NCBI GenBank assembly: GCA_035798135.1
Contig: JAPFBR010000001.1
Span: forward strand, 744,001-808,000
Origin: Sediminicola sp035798135
Lineage (GTDB): Bacteria > Bacteroidota > Bacteroidia > Flavobacteriales > Flavobacteriaceae
DNA: 64,000 nucleotides
Direction: 5' to 3'
In this document: positions 34,983-43,001 of the stretch, piece by piece
How positions within the stretch are numbered: the stretch's first letter is position 1
How the letters are laid out: each line of letters starts with the position of its first letter
Program-made: the position numbers and the translations under genes
The notes under the pieces: generated by a model
The model's database searches: none
Seen by the model: the letters and a program-made list of their open reading frames with translations, nothing else
What the model was told of the DNA's origin: nothing

Positions 34983-35717
34983 ATGAATATGAAGGTATTG
35001 CTTGGCGGTTTTATACGAGGGATAAGAAATTTTTTATTTCAAACATTCGGCTCTTACCAACAGAAATTGCCTTATGTGCTCATGGTCGCCATTGCATTGC
35101 TTATTGTAATTGGCGGGATAAATCTGTTTGTTGAACTTACTGCGACGCTTAAAACGGAAACATTGTCTGCCTACGACCATGAAATCACACAATACATTAT
35201 TTCTTATCGTAATCCTGTCCTTACCCGCTATTTTAAGTTTGTAACGGAGGTAGGAGATGTACATGGATACCTAATTGTGTTGGGGATAAGTATTCTGTTG
35301 ACGGCTTTTATATTTAAGCGTTGGAAGTATATCGCCCAAATTTCCCTTGTACTATTTTTGGCCACGTTATCCAACGTAATGTTAAAAAGGTTCATCGATC
35401 GGGCAAGACCAGGGATCGAACACCTTGTTGTCGTGAAGACCTTGAGTTATCCGAGCGGTCATGCCATGAGTGCTATGGCCTTTTACGGATTCTTAATCTA
35501 TCTGGTATATAGGATCAAAATGAACAGAATTTTAAAATTGGGCCTGTATGTTTTCTTAGTCATTTTAATTCTAAGTATTGGCATCAGCCGGATATATCTT
35601 GGGGTCCATTTCCCATCGGACATCGCCGGGGGTTTTATTGCCGGCTTGATATGGGTGATATTTTGTATTTTAATATTCAATCTAATAGAAGTTTTTCGTA
35701 GGGATCCAGTGACATAA
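34983..35717 (+). CDS. PAP2-family membrane phosphatase
   Basis: A 244-aa protein with about six helices. The three phosphatase blocks are complete: KRFIDRARP (135-143), YPSGHAMSA (156-164) and SRIYLGVHFPSDIAGG (202-217), with catalytic His160 and His209 and acid Asp213. Members dephosphorylate phosphatidic acid, undecaprenyl diphosphate or phosphatidylglycerophosphate on the outer side of the inner membrane. Which lipid is used here is unknown. The overlap in direction and short gap to the AsmA-like gene suggest lipid or envelope metabolism. Confidence 0.88.
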   Translation: MNMKVLLGGFIRGIRNFLFQTFGSYQQKLPYVLMVAIALLIVIGGINLFVELTATLKTETLSAYDHEITQYIISYRNPVLTRYFKFVTEVGDVHGYLIVLGISILLTAFIFKRWKYIAQISLVLFLATLSNVMLKRFIDRARPGIEHLVVVKTLSYPSGHAMSAMAFYGFLIYLVYRIKMNRILKLGLYVFLVILILSIGISRIYLGVHFPSDIAGGFIAGLIWVIFCILIFNLIEVFRRDPVT

Positions 35718-35938
35718 CCCTATTTAACTCGCGCTGAGGTATGAATTTGTCAAAAAGCTTGCCTTATCGCAGCAATTTAATACGTTTTTGGTGCAACTAT
35801 TGACACCTTGAACCTCTGTGTGCAGCGACTGAAAATTGACCGCAACACTCTGGAATTCAAGGTTTATTTAACCAATGGTGGCAACTAAAAACGGATTTCA
35901 GATAATAAAACATAATAACTAATAAGAAACATTCAGCT

Positions 35939-37243
35939 ATGCGTAAATTTATTATAATCTGCTCTACCTTACTTCTAGTTTTTATAGTATTGGTTTACTT
36001 ATCGGTATCCGAAACCGAGGATAGCTTCCGTACCTGTGAAGTGCTGGATATTACCGACTTGGATAAAATAAAGTTTGGAGAATTTGATTCGGTAACAGTG
36101 GCCGCAAACATACTTTATGAGGCCAGTACGCTCAAAGAAATTATGCAGGGGGAACAATACAGGGATGCTTGGGCCGCTCCAATTACCGTTCCGATAGCGT
36201 TTCTTGACACCCTAAGAGGCGGATTAAAGGTTATTGAACAGGGCGGCGGAAAGCAGACCCACTCTCTTGAATTGGAAGATAAACGGGGCATTCGTTATAC
36301 CCTTCGGAGCTTAAGTAAGGATCCGGAAAAACTCGTACCGGAAATCGCCAAATCCCTTGGGCTGGAAAACATTGTCGTTGATGGCGTGTCTGCACAGCAT
36401 CCCTATGCGGCATTGGTGGTCGCCAAATTATCGGACGCCGTGGAAATAATACATACACACCCAAAATTAATGTTCGTCCCCAAACAAAAGTCCTTGGGCA
36501 ATCTCAATAACAAATACGGAAACCGGCTTTATTTTTTCGAATACGAAAGCAAGGGCAAGGTCAATTGGACTAACCTTCAAGGGATAAAGGAAATAATTGA
36601 TACCGATAACCTTATTGAGTTAAAGTCGGAAAAGGGGAAATTTGTAACGATTGATCAAAATGCCTTGATACGTGCACGGCTCTTCGACCTGCTCATCGGG
36701 GACTGGGATAGACATCCCAAACAATGGGGGTGGGCCATACGGGAGAATGACGGTAATTTCATCGCATTTCCGGTGCCCACAGATCGCGACAATGCTTTTT
36801 TTAAGCTTGGCGGTGTAATACCTTCCTTGGTTGCCAATGATATTTCACATCCAAAGGTGCAGAACTTTGAGAAAGAAATACAGTTCCTGCCAGGGCTAGT
36901 TACTGAATTTGATGAGTATTTCCTGCGAGAGGCTTCCCTTGAGCAGTTTATACATGAGGCAAATAGGTTGAGGGAGCTAATGAATGACTCCAAAATTGAG
37001 AGTTCTTTTGATAGCTGGGCAAAGCCAATAGACAGTATTAATGGCCCTGAAATAAGGGAGAAAATAAGGGCAAGAAGGGAAAACTTGGTAGTCACCGCTC
37101 AAAGTTTTTATGAGATACTCCAGAAAAGGCCAAAAAAGGATATTGTATTAAAAGGAGCCGAGGAATTTCAACTTTCTGGGATGTTGGCCAAATGTTTTGA
37201 TTGTACAGAGGAAGATTACAAATTTAAGGGCCTTGAACAATGA
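35939..37243 (+). CDS. Secreted or membrane-anchored kinase-like protein (Fam20/HipA-like fold inferred)
   Basis: A 434-aa protein with an N-terminal helix (about 4-22) that exports or anchors it. I see a glycine loop LIKE segment EQGGGKQTHSL (100-110), a possible lysine/arginine nucleotide contact in YTLRSLSKDP (120-129), a catalytic-looking IGDWDRHPKQW (253-263) and a metal-binding-looking PTDRDNAF (280-287). The GDWDRH motif recalls the catalytic segment of Fam20C-type secreted kinases and HipA/PI3K-like folds. The same domain occurs, to my knowledge, in large Bacteroidota surface proteins with metallophosphoesterase or BamA parts. Neighbours are envelope proteins. Kinase activity is an inference. 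Confidence 0.5.
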   Translation: MRKFIIICSTLLLVFIVLVYLSVSETEDSFRTCEVLDITDLDKIKFGEFDSVTVAANILYEASTLKEIMQGEQYRDAWAAPITVPIAFLDTLRGGLKVIEQGGGKQTHSLELEDKRGIRYTLRSLSKDPEKLVPEIAKSLGLENIVVDGVSAQHPYAALVVAKLSDAVEIIHTHPKLMFVPKQKSLGNLNNKYGNRLYFFEYESKGKVNWTNLQGIKEIIDTDNLIELKSEKGKFVTIDQNALIRARLFDLLIGDWDRHPKQWGWAIRENDGNFIAFPVPTDRDNAFFKLGGVIPSLVANDISHPKVQNFEKEIQFLPGLVTEFDEYFLREASLEQFIHEANRLRELMNDSKIESSFDSWAKPIDSINGPEIREKIRARRENLVVTAQSFYEILQKRPKKDIVLKGAEEFQLSGMLAKCFDCTEEDYKFKGLEQ

Positions 37244-37455
37244 GGTTTAATATACCTAGCATAAAACAGTAAGGATATGGATCAAAAAATAGAGATACGT
37301 TTAAATTGTTGGCCCCCTATTTCGTAAATGTAAGATTTGCATCCGAGCTTGGCTACCATGCTTGCAACGTTAGAGAATGGGTAGATTCTGATAATAATCT
37401 ACAATGCTCGAAAATTAAATAAACATACGCGCAGTAACAGGTAAAAATTAGTAAT

Positions 37456-37995
37456 ATGAAAATTAGCAAATACACAAAAAGGTCGCTTTTAGGAGGGGGC
37501 ATATCACTTTTGGTCATCACCACCGGGACTTTTCTTTTGGGGCACCTCAGTGGTTACGAGGCAAAAGTGTTGATTAAGAACTCGATCGACGGATTGAATA
37601 CCCTATGTAATACTATTGCTTTGGCATCAGCAACGATTTTGGCACTTCTATTGACCTTATTGAGCCTTAGTTCCAATTCAACTTCGAAATTGAAGGAGGA
37701 GCATTACCGGCATGTCCTACTGATAGCCAAAGTTGATACCGCAGTATTTGTAGCCGCGGTAATGGCATTTCTAATGCTTAACCTACCCATTACAGAATCT
37801 GATTCGGTTCCCGAAAATTGGTTCAGCACCATTTATTATATTTCGTTGGCTATTTCCAGTGTCCTGAGTTCTGCCCTAATAGTTGTTGTGCTGATGCTTT
37901 ACAATACGGTGGCGAACATTATAAAGATTGTTGGGCTCGGCGAGAAGGATCACCCATTAGCTATCCAAGAGGAGGAAGATAATCCCGAACAATAG
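37456..37995 (+). CDS. Hypothetical four-helix membrane protein
   Basis: A 179-aa protein with helices at about 11-28 (LGGGISLLVITTGTFLLG), 52-70 (TIALASATILALLLTLLSL), 91-110 (KVDTAVFVAAVMAFLMLNL) and 125-149. The C-terminal tail is acidic (EEEDNPEQ). I do not recognise a family. It lies between the kinase-like gene and the EEP enzyme, same strand, 212 bases after the former and 68 before the latter, so it is a probable member of the same envelope gene group. Confidence 0.62.
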   Translation: MKISKYTKRSLLGGGISLLVITTGTFLLGHLSGYEAKVLIKNSIDGLNTLCNTIALASATILALLLTLLSLSSNSTSKLKEEHYRHVLLIAKVDTAVFVAAVMAFLMLNLPITESDSVPENWFSTIYYISLAISSVLSSALIVVVLMLYNTVANIIKIVGLGEKDHPLAIQEEEDNPEQ

Positions 37996-38063
37996 CCAAA
38001 GCCAATGCATAGTAACTAAAGGGCTAAATTTAATTAACCGACTATTTTAAAATGTAAAGAGAG

Positions 38064-39170
38064 ATGATTCTATCACGATTTAGGTCTTATTTTTCGTTAA
38101 AGCTATTTCTTCAAATCTTCGGAGCAGTGGCAATCCTTCTTACTATTTTTCCCTTTGTACCTGTTGATCATTGGTCGGTGAGGATTTTCGATTTTCCACA
38201 TCTTCAGCTTACGTTACTAACAATGCTTGCACTGCTGACCTACTTTTATAGATTTGACGTTCGAAAATTTCAAGATTATTTATTTGTCATTGCACTTTCC
38301 GCTTGCTTCCTGTTTCAAGGGCTGAAAATTTTCCCTTACACTGCCTTCGCCAAATATGAAGTGAATGATGCATCGAGTGGAGAGGTTGATTATATTAGCA
38401 TTTATACGGCCAATGTTTTACAGGACAATGAAAATGTAGATTTAGTGGTCAAGGACACAGAAAGATTCGATGCGGATATAGTACTCTTCACGGAAACAAA
38501 TTCGAAGTGGATAAGGTCATTGAATAAAGAACTGGGTCAAAAGTATCCACATAAAATTGAGGCACCTATGGAAAACACCTATGGAATGCTTTTGTATTCG
38601 AAATATAGATTGGAGGAGGCAAGCATAAAGTTTCTAATTGAAGATACTATTCCTTCCATACATACTAAGATAGTACTGCCCGCTGGCAAAAAGATTCAAT
38701 TGTTCGCCATACATCCTGCGCCGCCGACGCCCCAACACAACCCTTCTTCTGTAGATCGAGATGCTGAATTGATGAAAATAGCAAAATTAAGCCTTAGCGC
38801 TAAGGTTCCCGTGATTGTGTTGGGAGATTTCAATGATGTGGCATGGTCAGAATCTACATCTTTGTTTTCAAGATTCAGTGGTCTCTTGGACCTGCGTAAG
38901 GGGAGGGGTTTTTTTAGCACCTATAATGCCAAAAGCTGGATTATGCGGTGGCCGTTGGACCACATTTTTTCTTCGCCGGATTTTAGGGTGTTGGATGTTC
39001 AATTGGGAAATAAGACAGGCTCGGATCACTTTCCATTTTATACAAGGCTTAGTTTGGAGCCCGAGCTGGCCTCGAAACAGCGTTTGCCGAAACCTAGCAA
39101 AAAAGAGATTGAGGAAGCCTTTGAACAAATAGACAATGAAAAGGAAGAGGATAAATCGGATGGTAATTAG
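38064..39170 (+). CDS. Membrane-anchored endonuclease/exonuclease/phosphatase (EEP) family protein
   Basis: A 368-aa protein: three N-terminal helices (about 14-33, 46-62 and 72-90), then an extracytoplasmic EEP domain. The active-site set is Glu144 (LFTETNSKW), His217 (FAIHPAPP), GDFND (254-258), Asp299-His300 (PLDHIF) and SDH (320-322). Topology resembles VanJ-like and other membrane EEP proteins, which act on lipid- or sugar-phosphates rather than nucleic acids. The long charged C-terminal tail (LPKPSKKEIEEAFEQIDNEKEEDK) is unusual for an enzyme outside the membrane. Last gene of the same-strand envelope group. Confidence 0.82.
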   Translation: MILSRFRSYFSLKLFLQIFGAVAILLTIFPFVPVDHWSVRIFDFPHLQLTLLTMLALLTYFYRFDVRKFQDYLFVIALSACFLFQGLKIFPYTAFAKYEVNDASSGEVDYISIYTANVLQDNENVDLVVKDTERFDADIVLFTETNSKWIRSLNKELGQKYPHKIEAPMENTYGMLLYSKYRLEEASIKFLIEDTIPSIHTKIVLPAGKKIQLFAIHPAPPTPQHNPSSVDRDAELMKIAKLSLSAKVPVIVLGDFNDVAWSESTSLFSRFSGLLDLRKGRGFFSTYNAKSWIMRWPLDHIFSSPDFRVLDVQLGNKTGSDHFPFYTRLSLEPELASKQRLPKPSKKEIEEAFEQIDNEKEEDKSDGN

Positions 39171-39330
39171 CTAAACTAGCTCCTCCAATACTTTGGTTCC
39201 GCCTTTCATCGTCTCCAAAAATAAGATCGTTACAGTTCTCAATGCTTAGTAAGTTTTAGATTTCTTGGGAGTACCGAAAAGTAACCAAGAGACCAAGTTC
39301 ATGTATGCTATTGGGTTCACTTCAAAAAGC

Positions 39331-39361
39331 AGGAGCGATTCAATTTCTTTGAATCGCTCCT
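39331..39361. terminator. Bidirectional terminator between the EEP gene and the DUF2383 gene
   Basis: AGGAGCGATTCAA / TTGAATCGCTCCT forms a 13-bp stem with a short loop between two convergent genes, with A/T-rich flanks on both sides. Confidence 0.7.
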
Positions 39362-39383
39362 ATTTAAACGAACCAACTAACAC

Positions 39384-39833
39384 TTATTCTAAATCTTCCA
39401 ATGATTTGATCGTATTCAAATCGGATTGAATTTTCATCTTTTGGTCGCGAATTAGAACATCGATCGCTATGGGCAACACATTGTCTTCCAATACCTCCTC
39501 GTATTCCTTAACTGCTGCCTCATCACCGCGAATAGCCTCCTCCAGCATAGCTTCATCCTCATTTCCTGAAAAGAACGATTTAATATCCATCCAAGTGCGA
39601 TGTATGCTTCCGGTAAAACTACCATTTTCGTCAATCTCATCGTAGTTGGCAACCAACAATCTTCTCAATTGTTTATTGAAATCCCTACGTTCGTCGGACT
39701 TTCTCCTGAAATAGTTTTGTAAGCCCTGACTTTTTACATTCTCAGCCGCTTTGGAATATCCCTTTTCGGCATCCTTATTTTTTTCTAAAATTTCTTCTAA
39801 CTGGTCTACCAGTTCTTTGCTGCGTGTATCCAT
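39384..39833 (-). CDS. PA2169/DUF2383-type four-helix-bundle protein
   Basis: A 149-aa all-helical acidic protein. The pattern LVDQLEEILEKNKDAEKGYSKAAENV with AENV-type packing, FRRKSDERRDFNKQLRRLL and the second-half GDEAAVKEYEEVLE match the ferritin-like DUF2383 family (PA2169). Such proteins are small, soluble and associated with envelope or general stress in Bacteroidota; function is unknown. Single-gene unit, convergent with the EEP gene and separated from it by a terminator. Confidence 0.82.
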   Translation of the reverse strand: MDTRSKELVDQLEEILEKNKDAEKGYSKAAENVKSQGLQNYFRRKSDERRDFNKQLRRLLVANYDEIDENGSFTGSIHRTWMDIKSFFSGNEDEAMLEEAIRGDEAAVKEYEEVLEDNVLPIAIDVLIRDQKMKIQSDLNTIKSLEDLE

Positions 39834-40677
39834 AATAATAGTGTTTTAGATTAAATTATGTATGAATTTATCAAAAAAGTCGTTTTTTGGTTAACCCAAA
39901 AAATTCAATAATTAATCGGATTGATCTTAGAAGAATTGCTTTTTTTATAGAAGGGTATATCTTTTTATTTTAGCAAATAATTCAACGCCAGGGGGTTTCT
40001 TGAAATTCAAATTTAAGGTAATTCCAAAGCAAGAATCATGGGGCAGGCATTGAATAATGATTTTGTAAAGGCACCTTGAAATGATATTAAAATTCGTTCG
40101 CAATATGACATTAATAAATTTTTGGGTGGCATTTGTCGGTTTTGAAATTTCTTCTCGAGTTTTTGTTGCTTTACAGTCCTAGAAATGGACTTCTTATCAA
40201 ATATTGGACAAAAAAATAGCCCACCAAAGCAATGCCTCAGTGAGCTATCTTAACTCGTAACCTTATCTAACAACGCAATAACATTTGATCGTATCTAGTT
40301 GTTATTTTTACTTCTCGAATTAAAATTATATATAAATTTTCATAAAAAGCTGTCAATTGTTCTATTTTTTATGTCAAAAATCACGGTATTCAAAATGAAA
40401 TCGATTTCGGTTGATAACTTTTCCAATTAAGTGTCTCTTTCGATCCTTGGGCATGGGGATCATTGGAATTTAGAATTAATGGTTGTTGGGTCCTCGGAGC
40501 GATATCGTATTGTTTTAATTTATAGGATACCTCCCAAAGCAATGGAATCACTTTAAAGGATGCTAAAATTTTTAAAAATTATCCTATATTTACGACTATC
40601 GAAACTTTTATTTTTACTTCTCTACAAAAAGTTTTGATAAGTACATGCTTGTCGAAATAGTAATGATATAATTTACT
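39834..40677. other. Long intergenic region upstream of the sugar-permease pseudogene
   Basis: About 840 AT-rich bases, no protein gene supported. It contains the candidate small RNA at 40210-40318 (separate entry), and short open frames without recognisable domains. A stretch around 40440-40560 is less AT-rich and might be a remnant of an earlier gene, but nothing can be identified. Confidence 0.5.
40210..40318 (-). ncRNA. Candidate small RNA with terminator, related in layout to the 57-kb array
   Basis: On the minus strand a hairpin TAGCTCAC / GTGGGCTA closes with a U-G pair, with an inner AGGC/GCTT helix that also uses a wobble, and a run of seven U follows. On the plus strand the same pairs become C-A mismatches, so the RNA must come from the minus strand. 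Upstream, TAATTTTA (complement of 40321-40328) is a fair -7 box but the nearest TTG is 25 bases away. Length would be about 105-110 nt. The segment before the hairpin (GATAAGGTTACGAGTTAAG) resembles in style the array core. Confidence 0.4.
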
Positions 40678-40981
40678 ATGCTACAAAAGCACAAACTATG
40701 GTTCCGGGAAATCTGGAATATGAGTTTTGGTTTTTTGGGGATCCAATTAGGGCTTCCCAACTATATACCAATACATCAAGAATTTTTGAAACGTTCGGGG
40801 CCAATGTGGATTACATACCCAATTTATGGATTGCCGCTCCAGTGGCCGGACTGGTCATACAGTCTTTTGGTCGGTTATTTCAGTGACCGAACCTGATCCA
40901 ATTTATGCCCTTATGGTAGGTGGTATATCTATGATTCAAGCTGGCCTTATGATGATGATTATAGTTAGGAGAGAAGGATAA
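40678..40981 (+). pseudogene. Decayed MFS sugar (maltose/sucrose-type) transporter remnant
   Basis: Three reading frames give consecutive pieces of one SLC45-like MFS permease: frame A gives the N-terminus EIWNMSFGFLGIQLG; another frame gives SRIFETFGANVDYIPNLWIAAPVAGLVI; frame A resumes with VGYFSDRT; and a third frame gives the C-terminal EPDPIYALMVGGISMIQAG and stops at 40981. Normal members are about 450 residues, so at least two frameshifts and a large internal deletion (most of helices 3-12) have occurred. It sits just upstream of the GlgE pathway, suggesting it once imported maltose or a related sugar. Confidence 0.85.
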
Positions 40982-41060
40982 TGGGATAGAATATAGTATC
41001 ATTAAAATATGTATATTGAATTCAATAATATTATATAGCACAACTAAACCGAATTAAATT

Positions 41061-42998
41061 ATGTTAAGACAACATCGCGTAGTAATAGAAAATTTAGCAC
41101 CTCAACTGCAATGTGGCAGTTTCTTTATCAAAAGGGTTGTTGGGGAAACGGTTACGGTTACCGCGAATGTGCTCCCTGATGGACATGATATTATCCAAGT
41201 AGAGATACTGTGTAAACATGAAGGCGATAAACACCCTACAAATATCCATATGAGGCATTTGGGGAACGATGTGTACACCGGCTCTTTTAAAGTAGACAAA
41301 CAAGGGTTTTTTGAATACAGTGTGCAGGGGTGGGTAGATTACGCCCTAAACTGGCAACACGGGATTGAAGCGAAGATAAAAGATGGGCAACATGTAAAAA
41401 GTGAGTTGCTGGATGGGATACAATACCTTAAATACATTTCCAATTTGGTATCCTCCAGTGATAAGGTACAAGTGCTCGAATGGATAAGGGAATTTGAAGA
41501 TGGGCATGCCTATGATAAAGCGGTGAAAGCGGCTACCTCCAAAAAGTTGTGCCGGATGTTTATAGAACACCCGCAACGTTTATTTGCAAATTCAAGCAAA
41601 ACCTTACAGGTATATGTAGACCGTAAAAAAGCCAATTTTAGCACATGGTACGAATTTTTTCCCCGTTCCGCTGCATCGGAACCTGGAAAACATGGCACCT
41701 TTAAGGACTGTGAACGATTATTGCCCAGAATAGCGGGTATGGGGTTCGACACGCTCTACTTTCCCCCTATCCATCCCATTGGAGAAAAGAATAGAAAGGG
41801 CAAAAACAACGCCACCAACGCCAAAGAAGGGGATTCAGGAGTGCCTTGGGCCATAGGATCCCATTTGGGAGGCCATAAATCCATTCATCCAGAATTGGGC
41901 TCAGAAGCCGATTTTAAAGATTTAATACAAAAGGCCAATGAAAAAGGGATTGAAATAGCAATGGACCTGGCATTTCAGGCTGCACCGGACCATCCCTATA
42001 TCACGGACCACCCCGAATGGTTTAGAAAAAGACCGGATGGCACCATGCAATATGCCGAAAATCCACCTAAAAAATATCAGGATATCGTCAACTTTTATTT
42101 TGAAACCAAGGCGTATAAGGCACTATGGGAAGAGTTGCTCTCTGTAGCCCTACATTGGGTCAATTGTGGGGTAAGTATTTTTAGGGTTGACAACCCACAT
42201 ACAAAACCCTATTATTTTTGGGCATGGTTGATTGCTGAGGTCAAAAAGAAACACCCGGATGTGTTATTCCTTGCGGAGGCATTTTCGAGGCCTAAGATAA
42301 TGCAGCAATTGGCAAAACAGGGTTTTTCACAATCCTACAGTTATTTTACCTGGAGGGTGGACAAAGGGGAGCTTATGGAATATATGACCGAGCTGACCCA
42401 ATCGGAAATGAAGGAATATTATCGGCCTAATTTTTGGCCCAATACTCCGGACATCAATCCCTATCACCTTCAGGGCGCCAACGAGACCATGCACCTTATC
42501 AGATACGTTCTGGCAGGCACCCTTTGTGGGAATTTGGGAATTTATGGTCCAGTTTATGAATATATGGACTCAAATGCTATGCCCGGGAAAGAAGAGTATC
42601 TCAACTGCGAAAAATACGAGATAAGACACTGGGATTGGACCCTTGAAAACAAAATCACCTATCTGATTACGAAAATAAACGAGGCACGTAAGAAACACGC
42701 CTCCCTACAGCAGACAAACAACATTCAATTTTGTCATATAGAGAATAGTAATTTGATCGCCTTCTATAAATGGAACGAGGATAGATCGGATGAGACCCTG
42801 ACGGTTATCAGCCTTGATTCACATCATACGCAGCAAGGTTTTGTTCAGCTACCCCTAAAATCGCTAGAAATTAATTTGGGGCATCCATTGAGTATGAGGG
42901 ATGCAATAACAGGAAATAGTTATAATTGGAGTACAGAATGGAACTATGTGGAGTTAAATCCTACGTTACCATTCCACGTATTCCACATAAATAAGTAA
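41061..42998 (+). CDS. glgE: Alpha-1,4-glucan:maltose-1-phosphate maltosyltransferase (GlgE)
   Basis: A 645-aa GH13_3-type enzyme. An N-terminal beta domain (about 1-110) and helical insert precede the (beta/alpha)8 catalytic domain beginning STWYEFFPRSA (194). Catalytic residues match GlgE: nucleophile Asp377 (FRVDNPHTKP), acid/base Glu406 (LAEAFSRP) and Asp464 (NTPDINPYHLQG). It transfers maltosyl units from alpha-maltose-1-phosphate to alpha-1,4-glucan. Maltokinase and branching enzyme follow within 3 and 8 bases, completing the pathway. Trehalose synthase, the usual maltose supplier, is not in this window. Confidence 0.94.
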   Translation: MLRQHRVVIENLAPQLQCGSFFIKRVVGETVTVTANVLPDGHDIIQVEILCKHEGDKHPTNIHMRHLGNDVYTGSFKVDKQGFFEYSVQGWVDYALNWQHGIEAKIKDGQHVKSELLDGIQYLKYISNLVSSSDKVQVLEWIREFEDGHAYDKAVKAATSKKLCRMFIEHPQRLFANSSKTLQVYVDRKKANFSTWYEFFPRSAASEPGKHGTFKDCERLLPRIAGMGFDTLYFPPIHPIGEKNRKGKNNATNAKEGDSGVPWAIGSHLGGHKSIHPELGSEADFKDLIQKANEKGIEIAMDLAFQAAPDHPYITDHPEWFRKRPDGTMQYAENPPKKYQDIVNFYFETKAYKALWEELLSVALHWVNCGVSIFRVDNPHTKPYYFWAWLIAEVKKKHPDVLFLAEAFSRPKIMQQLAKQGFSQSYSYFTWRVDKGELMEYMTELTQSEMKEYYRPNFWPNTPDINPYHLQGANETMHLIRYVLAGTLCGNLGIYGPVYEYMDSNAMPGKEEYLNCEKYEIRHWDWTLENKITYLITKINEARKKHASLQQTNNIQFCHIENSNLIAFYKWNEDRSDETLTVISLDSHHTQQGFVQLPLKSLEINLGHPLSMRDAITGNSYNWSTEWNYVELNPTLPFHVFHINK

Positions 42999-43001
42999 AT
43001 A

